In this document: piece after piece, positions 23,571-36,800 of the stretch | How the letters are laid out: each line of letters opens with the position of its first letter | Position numbering within the stretch: the stretch's first letter is position 1 | From: Montifringilla adamsi | Lineage: Eukaryota > Chordata > Aves > Passeriformes > Passeridae | Direction: 5' to 3' | DNA length: 64,000 nt | Assembly (NCBI GenBank): GCA_017590115.1 | Contig: JAGGNK010008448.1 | Location: 1,054,001 to 1,118,000 of the forward strand | The notes under the pieces: generated by a model | Databases searched by the model: none | Told to the model about the DNA's origin: nothing | What the model saw: only the letters and a program-made list of their open reading frames with translations | Position numbers and translations under genes: made by a program

Positions 23571-23860
23571 CCGTGGCATGTTATTACATCCTTCCTCTGC
23601 TAAAAATGGTTGGAGAGAAACCAAAAGAGCGAGGGCTTCTCGCTTCGCTCCGTCAGCCTCTCGCCAGGCACAGTCTATCCCCCCAGCTCCGCGCTCCGAG
23701 CCCCCGCGGGACCGGCCGCTCGGGGCTGCGGCGATGACCGGTATCACCGCCACCCATCCAGCCCCAGCCGGGGCAAGAAAGTTGTTTCCTCGCCAAACTG
23801 TGCCATCCCGGCACGGCGGCTCCTGAAGCAGAGCTGCTGGAACCGGGACAGCGGCATGGG

Positions 23861-25270
23861 ACGCATCCCTTAAGTGTTCACACCGGGGAGAGAAGAAAAC
23901 TTCCCCTTCACTTTCGTGGGCGAGAATTTAGGTTTACACTGGCGCCCTGGGCATCGCGTACAGTGCCTCGCATGAAGAATCTTCGCAGAAGTTTATGTGG
24001 GCATTTGAGGAGAGAACAGGCAGAGGGAGAGAGAGAGGAGAGAGAAGCTTTTATTTTTTGCCTCTTCATGTTTGGCCCTAAACACCACCTCTTCACTGTA
24101 TTAAATCAACCCAGTAGTACGTTTGCTGCCAACATTCCACTTCCTTTGTATTGCAGATGCCACTGGACTCCCTGGCACCTCGGCTGAAAGCCCCGGTTGC
24201 CCCGCAGAGCTCAGATGCCCAGGGGTGTCACTTGCCCTCAGCTATTACAGTATTGTCAAGTGTAAATAACTTAAGCATGTCCTCGTTGTCTGCAGCCCAA
24301 GCCTACAGGACCCTGTTTGTTGCCATTAAAATTTTAAAATAAACATGGAAGCTTTGATTGAATTTGGACTCCTCTTGGCTGCATTTATTACAGGCACCTT
24401 CGGCTGGGCCAGGTTGAGTGGGTACAGATAATCCTTGTGTGGAGGTGCTTAAAGGACAGGGACACGATGCCACCAAAAGCACCTGCATGGCTGTCTTGCA
24501 CCCTAGGTAACTACTAGTTCTCTCAGACACAGAGCACAAGGCTGGACACAGGAGTCCAAATGTCGTATCTTGCTAACCGGTGGCAGTTTCACTGAGAAAA
24601 GATTGTTTCTAAAGCGCAGGAGAAATGCTTGCAGTGATGCTTGGTGATGAACAGGATCCCTACCTGACAAAGACACACATCCAACTCCCTAAATCTAGTT
24701 ATTTGTATTTCTTAGCGCCTCCTTACCAAAGAGCACTGAATTTGTTTAGGCTGATTTTGCTCCCAGATGCCCTCCTTTCTTTTAGGTGAGGAAGCACAGT
24801 AGTGCACGAACTTGATGCACTGAAAGGACCAATAACTGTAACCAGTGCCGTGAGCCTAGCTACTGCTGCCCTGACAGTTGTGACACTCTGCAGGGATGGG
24901 AGAAGCTCATTGTAATTGCAAACACTGCTAGGAGTGCTGCTGTCCCCACAAGTGCTCCCACTGGCACACGAGGATATCCACACTGCACTTAGCAGAGACA
25001 CTGTTATGTCCACACCACACTTAGAGTCACAATTACTTGGAGCAATAACACTTAAACACAGCATGTCTTTGCTGTTGCTATTGCCACAGAGAGAAACATC
25101 TCAAGTATATAATCAAAGAGACTGGATAAATGTGGAATGAAATCAGAGCCAAATCTTTGTAGCAGTCTCCCCCATGGCATCCCGAGACATGCAGGCGTGT
25201 TGTAACTGAAGGTGAAAACTAGTTGGGTTCTAGGAAATGTCTGCACACACCTTCGGAGCTGAGTCGAAGA
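23861..25270. other. Non-coding DNA between the two CpG islands
   Basis: Upstream flank of CXCL12. No exon or repeat family recognised. Confidence 0.5.
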
Positions 25271-25940
25271 GTTACAGCACGCAGATGAAAGGGCTCCCTC
25301 TACACCTCGGGATAGCTGAGTGAACCAGCAACAAGGCAGGAGGATGCCTCGGTCCCCCTGAGCCTCGCCTGTCCTCCTTCTCCCCCTCTTCATGGGAGAT
25401 CAAGTCTCCCGAGGAGAGTGGGACAGGAGGACCGGACACCGCACCCGGCACCATCCCTCCACAGCCTCCCGACTCCCCGCAGCCAGCCCGGGAGGGGGAT
25501 CCTGGAGGGGCAGGGAAGGGGGTCCAGGTACTTGGTAAAGTCCCCGGAGCCTGGTGGATCCGCCACCCCGCCGTGCTGACCCAGCCCCGGTCAGGCTGCC
25601 GGGCGACCCGCGGGGGCTCCGCGCCGTGTGTCCCTGCCCGCTCGGCGTGCCCAGCCCGGGGCGCTCCCCGCCGGGCAGAGAGCGGACAGCGGGGCTGTTT
25701 GGGCAGGGCCGTTTCCCGGAGCAGCACAGGCCGTGTCCCGGCGGTGTCCCCGGGCGGAGGGGAGGTGCTGGGTGCGAGCGCAGCCGAGCCCGCGGAGCGG
25801 GGACAGCGAGGGACGGAGCCCGCACGGCCCCAGCCCTGCCCCGGCGCTGCCTGCCCGCTTCGCGCCGTCACCCAGTCACCCGCTTCGCTCCTGGGCGAAG
25901 AAGAGGTCTCCAGGCAACAATCGAGCTCTTCTGAATGAAC
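25270..25940. promoter_or_regulatory. Second CpG island, about 1.9 kb upstream of CXCL12
   Basis: G+C-rich and CG-dense by eye, with sharp AT-rich edges, especially after 25,940. It contains open frames on both strands, up to 199 codons on minus (25,272-25,871), but these are Pro/Gly/Arg/Ser-rich with no recognised domain. It could be a second CXCL12-region promoter, the promoter of an unrecognised non-coding transcript, or a distal CpG element. No splice structure could be assigned. Confidence 0.6.
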
Positions 25941-28898
25941 TCCGAGCGATTTTCATGAACGACGATTTTTGGTTTTTCTTCCCGTCAAGCAGAAACTGCT
26001 ACCTAGGATACAGCTCATGAGCTTAAGGTTTAAGCAACATAAAGTAACAAAACAAAACACATCATAACCCCTTCCCAATGTGAGTCTCGTGGTTTACCCC
26101 CGCCCCAAACTAGAACTAGGAACTCAGAGAGATCTGAACGAATTGAACATTTAAAAGGAAAGTCAAATGACTTGCCAAGTGTTAAATTCCTTGAAAAATT
26201 CGTTTCAACTTAATTCCCACAGAATTGACCAGTGTTTATCTGAATGCTCAAAAAATCCAGCCTACACCCCTCAATGATCTGGGTGGCTGAATATCTCCCT
26301 CTCCCCCTTCTCCCCCCAAACAGCTGCAGCCAGAACTCCTTAATAGCCAGTAAATTCAATCTTTTATCTGAATGCTAACAAAGAAAGGATGAATTCAGAA
26401 ACCTTAAATAGACCTACTGTTGAATTCAACACAGCTTGAGACAGCCTTTTTTAATAATAAAATAGTCCAAATTTTTAGTGAGTTCATATCAAATTACATT
26501 TCCTCTTAAATAAGGAGATGGCAACATTTCTGTTACTTATAATTTTAGACTGGCATAACACAGCAATGAAATCATTATCTGAAGCTGTTTTAAACTCCCA
26601 TAGATTATGTCTAAAACAAGCCATTTCTGGCCAGCACAACTAAGAAATTTTTGTGTGAGTCAAGAATTAAATTGAATGTCCTCAGGTTGGAAAATAGTAA
26701 CCTTGTTTTCACCTTGTTCTCACTAATGCAATTTCATTGAGATCTTCCTTAAAGTTTCCTGGAATTACTATCTGTAACTAAACGCATCACTTTTTTGGAT
26801 GGCCGTAGTGTTCACACAGAATCTGTATTTAAGTGGAATTAAGGTAAACAGTGCATCTCACCAATTTCAAGTAAAATACATTATAATATATTACTTTGGG
26901 TTCTAGAGTTAAGGAAAATTACATTTAGAAATCGGTATTTATTAGGTTGCTAGATTGCATCATAAAGATACAAAATCAACTTTATTTCTCTGTTTGGGCA
27001 TCTACTAGCCCACACAATAATGACTACAGCAGTTTAGTATAATCTTTAGATGCAGATTTTTTTTTATTCAAGGTCATGTTTTTTTAAAGCATGTTTATAC
27101 AGCTTATTTCCTTACTGTATGATACTGTGAGAGGAAGGAAATAAAAGATGCTAAAATGTTAAAATTGATATTAGCTAGTGCATTCTATCCTTAGTGTGCA
27201 GAGTTAAGAGTACTTGGAGATTTTATGTGCTTCAATATTTCTATGCATCTATATTATCTCATTATTTAACTCTGAAATTCTTTATCATATTAAAAAAATA
27301 AAATCAAAACCAAAAGAAACCTACAAAATCAACCCAACCAAACCAATGCATCCATATAAAATTCTTCCTTTATTTACTATATGACCTTAACTTACTTTCA
27401 TCTTACTGTCATTTTTGTTTTGCTTAAGAATTCTTTTTTTAAAATAGCAGTCTTACTCTTGAAGCATTCCTACAGAATGTTTTTCCCCCAAGACTATTAA
27501 TCAGGTGAAAGCTTGAAGAATTTGTCATCTTGCTGCACATTCAAGCAACAGCTAGAAAAGGACAACTGTGGTGTGGGTTGGAGATCTTTCTTGACTCCTG
27601 TCTTTGACCTTCTCGTTTCAAGTGTTACAACTATTTTCCCTTCTTATTGCCATGGCAGGATTCCAAAATCATCCTTTACAAAGATCCTGTGTACTTAGAG
27701 TAATTAAGTATTTTCAGCAGACCAGTATAAACTAAGAGAAGTCATTTGTTGGATTTGTCTGTAGAAAGAAAAAACAATTTCCCCAAACAACCAGATTTCA
27801 GATAGAATTGCAAGAGATCTGTTCTCATAGTAGTAAAATAGCCTCCAACATTCATGTACACAGACATATCCATAATGTATGTTGGCCCTGAAAGATTCCT
27901 TGGAGGGCAGAGGGAGAGATCAAATAGAGGTCAAGTGAGTAACTGTTTATAGATGGTTAACTAGAATGACAGAGAATTGTGGTAGCTGCTTTTGTAGCAG
28001 TATTTAAAAGTTTAGGCTTGCTTCCCTGGGAGTTTTGCATGTGATTTCAGTGGATATGAAATCAGCCCTTAAGGGCAGACTCCATCTCTTCTTTTATCCC
28101 AGAAGAGTGCATCCCAACTTGGTCTAACCTTTCATGAAGAAACTCAAAACGTGATAAATTTTGCTTGGGTTTAAGTTTTGTTATGAACGTAGCTCTTGGC
28201 CTCGCTGCAAGGAGTTTCCTGAAAGCTTGGGGAAAAGCAGAGCCAAGTTTGCCGTGCTCTGCCTCTCCCTCTGAGCACCACGCTGACAACAGGGAGGGGG
28301 TTTTATTCCAAGAGTGTTTCAAACTGTGTGGCTTTGCTTGGGTTTCGCTTGGACTGTTCAGGTTCACTGAGCTTGCAGGCCACTGCAAGGAACCTGGACC
28401 TCAGCAGTAAAGGCCCTCTATTCCCAGCAAGAGGAGGTACCTGGGAGGTCTGGCCAGGGCCGAGCTCAGCTCTGCCTTTACACTCTCTCCATGGGAAAGT
28501 GATGCACAGACAACAAGAGCATTAGAAGTGAAACGGTTTAAGAGTCTGCAGGGAAAAGATTTAGCCCAGTGTTCAGGTCAGAATGGTTGGGGTCCTTGCA
28601 ACACCCATCTCATTTCTTTCAGGCTTTCATTTGACTAATCAAATACGAGTCACGCGCCTCTTGGGATTTTTTTTCCGTCTGTTATTATTTGCTTTTAATC
28701 TAAGATAGGCATGAACAAAACACCACAAACCAAATATCTATAAACTTTGGGGATTTTCAGACTCTGAAACAAACTTCCCAGCTGCATTCTTCCTCAACAA
28801 AGACCAGGCTTTCTTCTGTATTAACAACTTGCGAGGTGAATATAAGAACAGATCTACAGAGCAAAGCAGTCATTCCATTTCATTTTAAGGGTTTTTTT

Positions 28899-28900
<2 letters not shown>
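25941..28900. other. AT-rich non-coding stretch upstream of CXCL12
   Basis: No coding exon or repeat family recognised. The part 26,130-27,480 is continuous unique-looking AT-rich DNA, a composition often seen in conserved non-coding regions near developmental genes. That reading is inference only. Confidence 0.4.

Positions 28901-28929
<29 letters not shown>
28901..28929 (+). repeat. T29 homopolymer
   Basis: Uninterrupted T run preceded by T8-C. Confidence 0.95.
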
Positions 28930-28932
<3 letters not shown>

Positions 28933-29089
28933 TCTAGCTGCAGTCTTGCCCTAAGAACTGAATTGCTATTTAGCAAGAGGATTATGTGCCCTTCTGGAGT
29001 TAATTTTATGACTTTTTTTGCATCCTAAAACAATCTCCTTCGCACATTCAGAGACAGCTCTGCGATGCAAAGCAAACAGGGATAGGGCT

Positions 29090-29275
29090 TCGGGAAGTCC
29101 AGGCCAAAAGCAGATCCCGATCCCTGTTAAAACCGAAGGGCAGGTGCGAGGCCGGAGCCGCGGCAGCCGCTCCGCAGCGCGGGCACCTCCCGGCCGCGTG
29201 TCCCGGGGGCCCTCTAGTGCCGGGAGAGCGCTCCGGCCGGGAAACACCGCCACAGCCTCCCCTCCACCGGCTGTT
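29090..29275. promoter_or_regulatory. Small CpG-rich patch
   Basis: A short GC-rich, CG-dense segment (GGCCGGAGCCGCGGCAGCCG and similar) isolated in AT-rich DNA. No gene can be attached to it. Possibly a minor promoter or enhancer CpG cluster. Confidence 0.4.
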
Positions 29276-29280
29276 CAAAG

Positions 29281-29401
29281 TCTGCTTCTTGCTCCTTTTC
29301 TTTCTCTTAATATTTTTAATTTTTTTCTTTTTTTCCCTTCTTTTTCTTTCCCTTTTCCTCCCCCCCGCCCCTTTTCCCCTCTTTCTTAACTTTTTCCTTT
29401 C
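29281..29401 (+). repeat. Pyrimidine-rich low-complexity tract
   Basis: About 120 bases nearly all C/T, with runs such as CCCCCCC and TTTTTTT, directly after the small CpG patch. Confidence 0.85.
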
Positions 29402-29547
29402 TGCAAATATTTAGGAAAAATCTGAAAATTGAAATTTTTATAAATGCCTTTTTTATAATTGAAAAAAAAAATCCATTCTTGTAGTGTTGCTTTGCAAAAG
29501 TCCTAGAGACAATTAAAACCCTGAATATAGTCATCTTGGGCAAGAGG

Positions 29548-29607
29548 AACCACAGAGTTACATCACATAAAAGACAAGGATAACCACAGAGCCACATCAC
29601 ATAAAAG
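29548..29607 (+). repeat. Two-copy direct repeat, period 34
   Basis: AACCACAGAG..ACATCACATAAAAG occurs at 29,548-29,573 and again at 29,582-29,607, differing at two positions. Confidence 0.85.
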
Positions 29608-29739
29608 CCCAGAATAATAGGTAAGATAAAAACTGAGCAAAGAAAAAAAAGGATGTGTGAGGAAAAGGCTAGTGTGCTATGTGCCCAGAGCCAGGCATTA
29701 GGGCAGCATATTCAGGAAATACCTGCCTGCTGATGAGGC

Positions 29740-29960
29740 AGATAAATTAAATCTAGTTTAGAGATTTGTTTCTGGGCTGTGGGCAGGTTTATTTTTCTCA
29801 CATTGAAGTAAGATCCAGCAAATGGATTGTTTGTGGTGATGGAAACATTTCATTTGCTGGAACTGTTCTGACATTCATTGTGTAAAGTTGCCAGATGGCA
29901 AAAATGTTTCATTTGCAATAAACAATCATTAACATCACTTAAGATGCATGTCACTCACAC
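29740..29960. promoter_or_regulatory. Candidate regulatory element with inverted repeats
   Basis: Contains CCAGCAAATG (29,815-29,824) mirrored by CATTTGCTGG (29,851-29,860), and TTGCCAGATGGCAA (29,888-29,901), a perfect palindromic E-box/NFI-like site. These are followed by AACAATCATTAAC-type SOX/homeodomain motifs. Enhancer function is inference. Confidence 0.3.
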
Positions 29961-30109
29961 GACAAGACCATGTGTCTTTCAGGTCCAGGCCTAACTGGGG
30001 TATGGAGATTGGGAAACACTGTATGCAATAATTTGCTCACTTGCTGGAGTGGAGTTTTACTCAGAACTTTCCTGGAATTTACAACCAATAGCTAAGGTTT
30101 TCAGCTTCT

Positions 30110-30111
<2 letters not shown>

Positions 30112-30150
<39 letters not shown>
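30112..30150 (+). repeat. T39 homopolymer
   Basis: Uninterrupted T run in non-coding DNA. Confidence 0.95.
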
Positions 30151-30589
30151 CATAACTGCGGTTTTCAAAGCCAGCTACTAAACCTTTGCTCACTTAGAGG
30201 GAAACACAGCCAGAAATGAGGCCCTGAAGGACACACCCATGACCTGCCACTCCCCCATCACGCTAGCAGAAATATCAGCTAGTCATTTCTCCTCCTTTGA
30301 GCAGCTCTGGTCTTGTGGCTGTAGCTACTCTTCCTCTTTCTGCTTCAGCATTTTGGGTTAGAATACATGTTTCAAGAGATTATCACCATTCCTACCAAAA
30401 CACTGAGGGAGTAAGACCAGTTGGTACTCCTACAGTATCATTCAACATAATGAATCCCCAGCTGCTTATAAAACTTCAACCTTCCACAAAGAGCATCAGA
30501 GTTGTTCAGTTACCAGACATGGAGAAGTACAGTAAAGCCATCTAGCCCTTTTTTCTCACAGTGCAGGATTGTTTCTGATTGAAGATTTA

Positions 30590-30840
30590 TTGCCATTGTG
30601 TTCAATTGGTGCTTAAAAGTTTTTAGACATTCAGCTTCTATTTCTTCCCTCAGGAGGTCTTTCTATAGTCCAATACGACTTACCATCAGAAATCTTTCCT
30701 TCCTAATGTCTCTACTTTTAAATCCTCTCTTCTGGAGTGTAAAAAAATCTATTTATGCTAATTTACTACTTCACAATATTCCTCTCTGGAGATGGTTTCT
30801 GTTTCCTCTTTGACCCACACAACCAAATGATAAATGTCCA
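30590..30840. mobile_element. Possible ancient LINE-derived sequence
   Basis: The wording (CCTCAGGAGGTCTTTCTATA, then AGAAATCTTTCCTTCCTAATG) resembles antisense copies of old CR1-type elements in bird genomes. Highly diverged; may be wrong. Confidence 0.3.
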
Positions 30841-33800
30841 TGTTATTTCATTCTCCTATATAATGAGTCCTAAAAATGTTGCTCTTGTTGTTGCTCTCTC
30901 TCAGTTCACAAAAAGGCACTGAGATTTGCTGCTATTGTTTTATACTTTTAAGCTTTTGTGGATTTGTTAGCTCACCAAAAGCAGTTTGCATGCCATTTTC
31001 AACCTGGCAAAGACCGTATAGGTAAGGCATTCATACAGACTGAATTTCATGTCAACAAATTTAGCCATGATTTTAATTGACCAGACTGGAACACAAATGT
31101 GCAAACAGCAAACATTTGAAAAAAGCATCTGTGTAGGGTTTGTAATCTCATTTTTAGGAGTTGCTCAAAATTACTAACCTCAGAAAAATCAGTATATTCA
31201 CAACTATATGGCTGCAGGAATTGGTTCCTCAGAACTTGCTTCATTCCATAAAAACACTGAGATCTAAACAAGCCAATTTAGAAGAAAATTTGTGAGATAG
31301 TTTTGCATTTCTTCTAATCTCCAGTGATTGCTCACATTTTCAGGAAAAAGAACTAACTCAAAATGCATGTATATGCATTCAAACCCCTGCACCACCTTCT
31401 TGTTTTGTGACATGTCCATTAAGCTAAGCCCTAAGAACATGACATATAAATTAAGTTAAGCTCTAAGAAAGTCAGTCTCCCACAAGGGAATAAAGTAGGT
31501 GTTTAAACTTGGCATAGTCACCCCCTTCACACATGCATACAATCAATTCCCCAGCATCTGCAGCACGGTTTACTACAACTTTTTTTGGTGTGTGTTAATT
31601 TAGCATGTACACAAAGCTCTGACAGTGTATCCCAGGTGGAAGGACTGATCCTTGGCCCCACTCCCATTTCGCAGAGCAAACACAGCACAGAGGTGTCAAC
31701 ATCTGTTAGAGCTTCACAGCTGGACATTCCCCACGTGCAGTGAGGTGCCCAGCACAAGTCTGCCTGGTGCTCTCACCCTGCCCTGGTGCAGCTCCCTCAG
31801 TGGTGCCTGGGGGCAGGTCTGGTGTGGTTCCTGAGCCTGGTGTGTCACAGAGCAGGGAGACCTCACTGCCAGAGCACAACTAGCTGACAGAGCCAGTCAC
31901 AGATGCAGAGGATGCAAAGGAAGATGCATGGGAGCAGTACAAAGGCCACATTATTTCAGATCAAAGGTCTGTGCAGCTCAGAATCTTCTCTCCAGCCATT
32001 CTCAAGAGCAGATGCTCAAGAGTGGAGGGCAAGCATGGCTGAAGCTCCCTGCAGCAAGCCCTCCCGGCACATGGCCCAGAGTCTGGGCTCAGCTCCAAGA
32101 AGGATGTGAAGCTCCTAACATCCCACTGATTTCAGCGGTTTCAAGCAGGTTTCGCATCATTTGATTTTAGCAGGGAATCAGAAACTTCAGTAGAAAGAAA
32201 GAACTGTGGATATTGAATCTGGTTTTTGAAAAATTTTGCACTCTTCTCCCTGAAAAAACAAAATCCAACTTCCTCCCCCACCCCTCCCTGATTATAAACA
32301 GCCTTTTTTAGCTCCTGCAATATCTGAAAAACTGCAGTTGGAATTTATAGAATTATAAATGTCTGCCCTGAAGATAAAATCAAGAACACCTGGAAACAAG
32401 AATAGTATTGTCCTTTCCTTGCCCAGCAGGAGCTCATGGCAATATCCCTGTGCAATAAAGTACTTATCAATAACTTCACTGGAAAAGCCCAAATGGTAGA
32501 GGCTACTAAGACAGCAGGCACCAGAAAGGGAACTCAGAGGAAAGAGAGACTTTAGGCTTGAAAGATCAGTCCCAGAATACTACATCTGTGAGGTCACAAT
32601 GGTCTTTCTCCCTATGTCCAGTTAGTAAATTATAGCCTACTAGCTTTTCTTGAGAAGAAGAACAAAATTACTTTGTGCAGTGTGCCCAACTAAGGACACA
32701 AATCCTGTTTTTTTGTAATCTCTTTTCCCAGAATAACACCACAGCAAACGTCTCCTTCTCTTGTAACCGAGGAAAAGAGGAGAAGGAATGTGCCTGGACC
32801 AAGCCGCTCTGCACAAGAGGCCAGTATCTGATGTGCTGGCTCGTAAATGACACAAGAAGATTTTCTCTGGATTTACAGCCTCATTGGTTCCGTGGGGGCT
32901 GTAGTTTTCCCTTTTACGTTTCTTGGAGGTGTTGCATGCACTCTCAAACAGGAGATCTGATGTGGAAACAAAAGCTTTTCAGATCTCCCACAGAAGGTAG
33001 CTTTTTCCTCCCAAGCAAACACCCTGACCAGGTGGACTGCCTGCAGCTGCGATGCAGGAGCAAGTGTAAGTTGTTTAAAGGTCATAAAAACCCTTGGGCT
33101 TAGATTTATTTGTGGAAGAAAAACCCAGGTGGCAGATGCTTCTCTGCACTCCTCCTAACATGTGCCATGAGAGTGAGCCTGCCTGAGAGCTGTCCACAAT
33201 ACAGGTGAAGAAGAAAGCAGATGGGTTGGCTGCATCAAACATATCTCTGTGTAGACATTGCTGTGCAATGTTCATTGTAGGTCTGTGGGGTACCTCCTGG
33301 CCTTCAGCTGCCATCTCAGAAATACTTGGGTCTCAAGCTGTCTTATCATCTGACAGGCACGCTGCATGTGAGCTGTTCCAAACAGCATTAGAAATCCAAA
33401 TCCCACACAGAGGATTCTATCCTTGTGTTTAATTCCCATTTTAAGGATGGAAGAACCAAAGCAGAGTGTTATTCTGAATAATGGCTGCAAGAGTGTCCTT
33501 TCATTTGGGTGAAGCAGTGTCTGGAAGGCCAAATCTTGCTTGCTGCAGGATGAGTGGTGCCAGGTCCTGTTGGCTGGTGTGAACATTCCAGCCTTTGGAA
33601 AACAGCTGCTCGAGGAGCACTATGGCACTGAGAGCTATTTACGGAATTTGGGATTACTCAGAAGACTGTACTAAAGGCAAGGCTAAGCCCAGGCTCTCAA
33701 GTGGTGAGGATGACTGCTGTAGCTGCAGTGAGCCTCAGCTACAATGGCTCCTTGTGAAAGCTGAGAGATTTTCAGATGTTGCCAGAGATAATTAATTCCC

Positions 33801-36800
33801 TGTCTTCCATTTACCTACTCCAAGCCATGGAACCGACCCCAAGTCCCTCATGGGACAAAAGCCATGCGTACAGCTCAGCTCTTGCACACTGCAGTGATCT
33901 GCCCTGGCACGCTGGTGCTGCCCGAAACCCCCACGAACACACCCCCACTGAACACGAGCTCAGCCAGCGCCCCTTACTGCTCTGTGCCTTCAGCTCGCCC
34001 AGCCCAGCCTGATCCAGCCCCACCCGTGGGGCAAAGAGGTCAGGGATGCTGCAGTGAGCTGTGCAGCTCACAGCCAATGGCCCTGGAGAGACCCTGGTGT
34101 ATCTGTAGGGAAGTGTGGAGTTCCTGGCACGTATGTGCGAGGCAGTGGCAACTGAAACAAAAGTGTCTGAAGCACATGGCACAGCACTTCTGTCCTGACT
34201 GACACAATGACAGCTGCACTGGCTGAGAGAATGAGGACTGATGTGGCTGATCTGTATTGCCCCTGCTTTGCCTCCTGGGTCCTTGGGGGAAAGTTGCTGG
34301 GAAGAGATCAGCACTAAAAAGCAGCAAGCACAGTTCCAGGCATGGAGAGTTCAAGGCTATCAGATCCTTGGTGGCCTGGGACTGCTGCTTCTAGAAGGGT
34401 CAATACTGAATGGATTAACTCACTGGCAAAGGGCCCAGTGAGTGTGGGGCTTCCTTCCAAAACCTCCCAGCCTGAAGGGCTTTATTCAGCCCTAACTCCA
34501 GATGCTACAAAACAAGAGGAATAGGAATTTCCCAAACATTTACTCTGCTAGGGCTGTGAGGCTGGAAGAGAGAGGATCATGCTCATCAGGGAAAGCAGCC
34601 CAGAGCAAGAACCAAAGCACAACACTGCTGTAAGGCAGTGGCACAGACAGATGAGCAAGAGTTACATGGTACTTGCACTAGGACCTGAGTCAGAGAAGTC
34701 ATCTTCCATAATTTCCACTATCTGCAAGCCCAGAGATGGTTTATGGCATGCTTTGCAGCTGGCCCATCTAATCTCCCTATATTTTTTATTTCTGCCACCT
34801 TCTCATCCTTCTCTTTGCTCACCTTGCACATTTACTCTTAGTTAATTTCCACATTTTTCTAAATTTTTTTCCTCCAGTTCCCTACTTCTCCCTTCCTTTT
34901 CCCTCGTCATCGTCCTGTTCTGCCTCTGTTCTACCTCTCCTTTTTCTCATCCCGCTCTTTCCACATGCTCCACTTCCCTGGAAGCACCTGCTGGAAGCCT
35001 GGGTCCCACACAGCCCTTAGAGACATGTAAGCACTAGCAATGTCCTTGGGCATGTGGAACCTGCACCTTTGCAAGATACTGCCCGAGACATCTCATCCTC
35101 AGTAAAGAGGGCTTAGAAATATCTGCTGTCTGTGTGCTTTACTCTGTGGGATCTATCAGACTGCTCTTTCAGCATTCCTGTGTGGCCAAAACTAGGTACT
35201 CTCTCTCACTGCCATAGAAAACATCTAATTTCTAAAAGCTATAAAACTATGTGGGTTAAAAAGTACATCAGGGTTTGTGGACTCCAAGGAAAGATCTGGT
35301 CTGAGTCAGATCCCATAATCACACAAATAACCCTTTTATTCCACACCTCTTTAATCCAGTCTGCTGACAGAGTCTTTCAAAGCCTGCTTGAAATGTTAAG
35401 GACTTTCTCTTAATTGCAGCCTCAATTTATTCTTCATCCATTTATCAATAACTTGATTAATCTCTTCTCCCTCACTTACAGACAAAACTTTCAGCTAGTC
35501 TTTTGAGGAGTTTTTCTAGATCTGGTAATAACAAACCTTTTGGTGTTAACATGTCCAGTGCAGTTAGCACAGAAGTCACAAGTAGGACTATCAGCTACAG
35601 CCCCGTCATGCAATCTTCAGTGTCATCCTTCATCCATTTCCACTTGAACAGGGTTATCTAGCTGGTGCCATCTAACTCTGGAAGGTTACACTTCATTTAG
35701 ATGTATTGAGTAAATTCTCAGCTCCACTGGTACTCCATCTTCTAACAGCAGGGGTAAAAGGGCAGATGATTGTTTACATTGGTTTCAGGCTCAATCATAA
35801 TGTAGGGTTTTGTCTGAGTGGAAGTGCAGAATTGGAGCAGCTGGCAAAATTCAGGAAAACTATAGGATTCCCTTCAGATCAAAGGCAGTCACTTTCTTCT
35901 TTATTCCCACAACTGAACTCAAGGAACTCTCTTGTGCGCTTTAAAAGGAAAAAAAAAAATCATCATTTCCTCCTCCATCTCTTTTTTCATTGACTCTTAT
36001 TGAAAAATTCTCATCAAAGCTTTTTCAGTAGGTATTTGAGCTCTTGGTGAAGAGAAAAAAGTCTCAGTGCCCTTGGAAACATTCAATTTTTCACTAAATA
36101 AACAAACCAAATTCTTTTAGATAAGAAAAGCAGAGTCAGGGGAGAAGAGCAGGAGGATACTGGGTCTCAGTGGAAAGGCAGTATGTTTTGTGTCAGAATG
36201 GAATATATTTCAACAAGCAGTGCAAGCTCACCAAAAGTTCCTTAAATTCAACTTCTGAAAATTTCCAAAGTCAAGCCAAAAAATTGTTGAAAAGTAAGTC
36301 TGTCTCTGCTTGCTAGTCATGTTGACTCCATTGCTTTGAACCCTATGACAGGCTTCTGAGTGGACTGGTGTCTGAAGCTGAGATATGTGCTCGTACTTAT
36401 GTTCCAAAATTAATATTTTGTTTTGAGGAATCTCAGTTTGACCCCACTTCTTGACATGGTATGGGTTCTGGGAAGCTGTCAGATGGCCATTTGTGCACTA
36501 CTTGTCAGAGTGGGTTAGGAGAAAACTTATTTCTCTTCAAAAAGCTCCCAATCCAAGGAGAAACCTTCCTTTTCATGGCATGGCAAACACCAGAATGTTG
36601 CACTTAGAAGCAACCTGTGCAGTGCATAAGCTGCTTCTTCAAACACCTGGAAATCACCTGGCCAATCTGTTTTCAGAAGTTAGGGGTCCTGAGCCCTCAT
36701 AAACAGACACAGAAGTGTCACTGGAGCAGAAGCAAGAGTGATCTGCAGCTGAGCAGATCCAGCAGCAGGGAGGCACCAGCACACCTCGGCAATCCTGGCA

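Larger units (their letters stand above)
21840..23860. promoter_or_regulatory. CpG island at the CXCL12 promoter and 5' end
   Basis: Dense CG dinucleotides and high G+C by eye, in contrast to the AT-rich flanks. It covers the CXCL12 promoter and exon 1, and extends about 1.5 kb into intron 1 but only about 0.4 kb upstream. Long open frames on both strands here are products of GC-rich composition and are not called as genes. Boundaries are approximate. Confidence 0.8.

Noticed and set aside
25272..25871. 199-codon minus-strand open frame in the second CpG island
   Set aside because: Low-complexity composition, competing open frames on the opposite strand and no recognised family; kept only as a CpG island.
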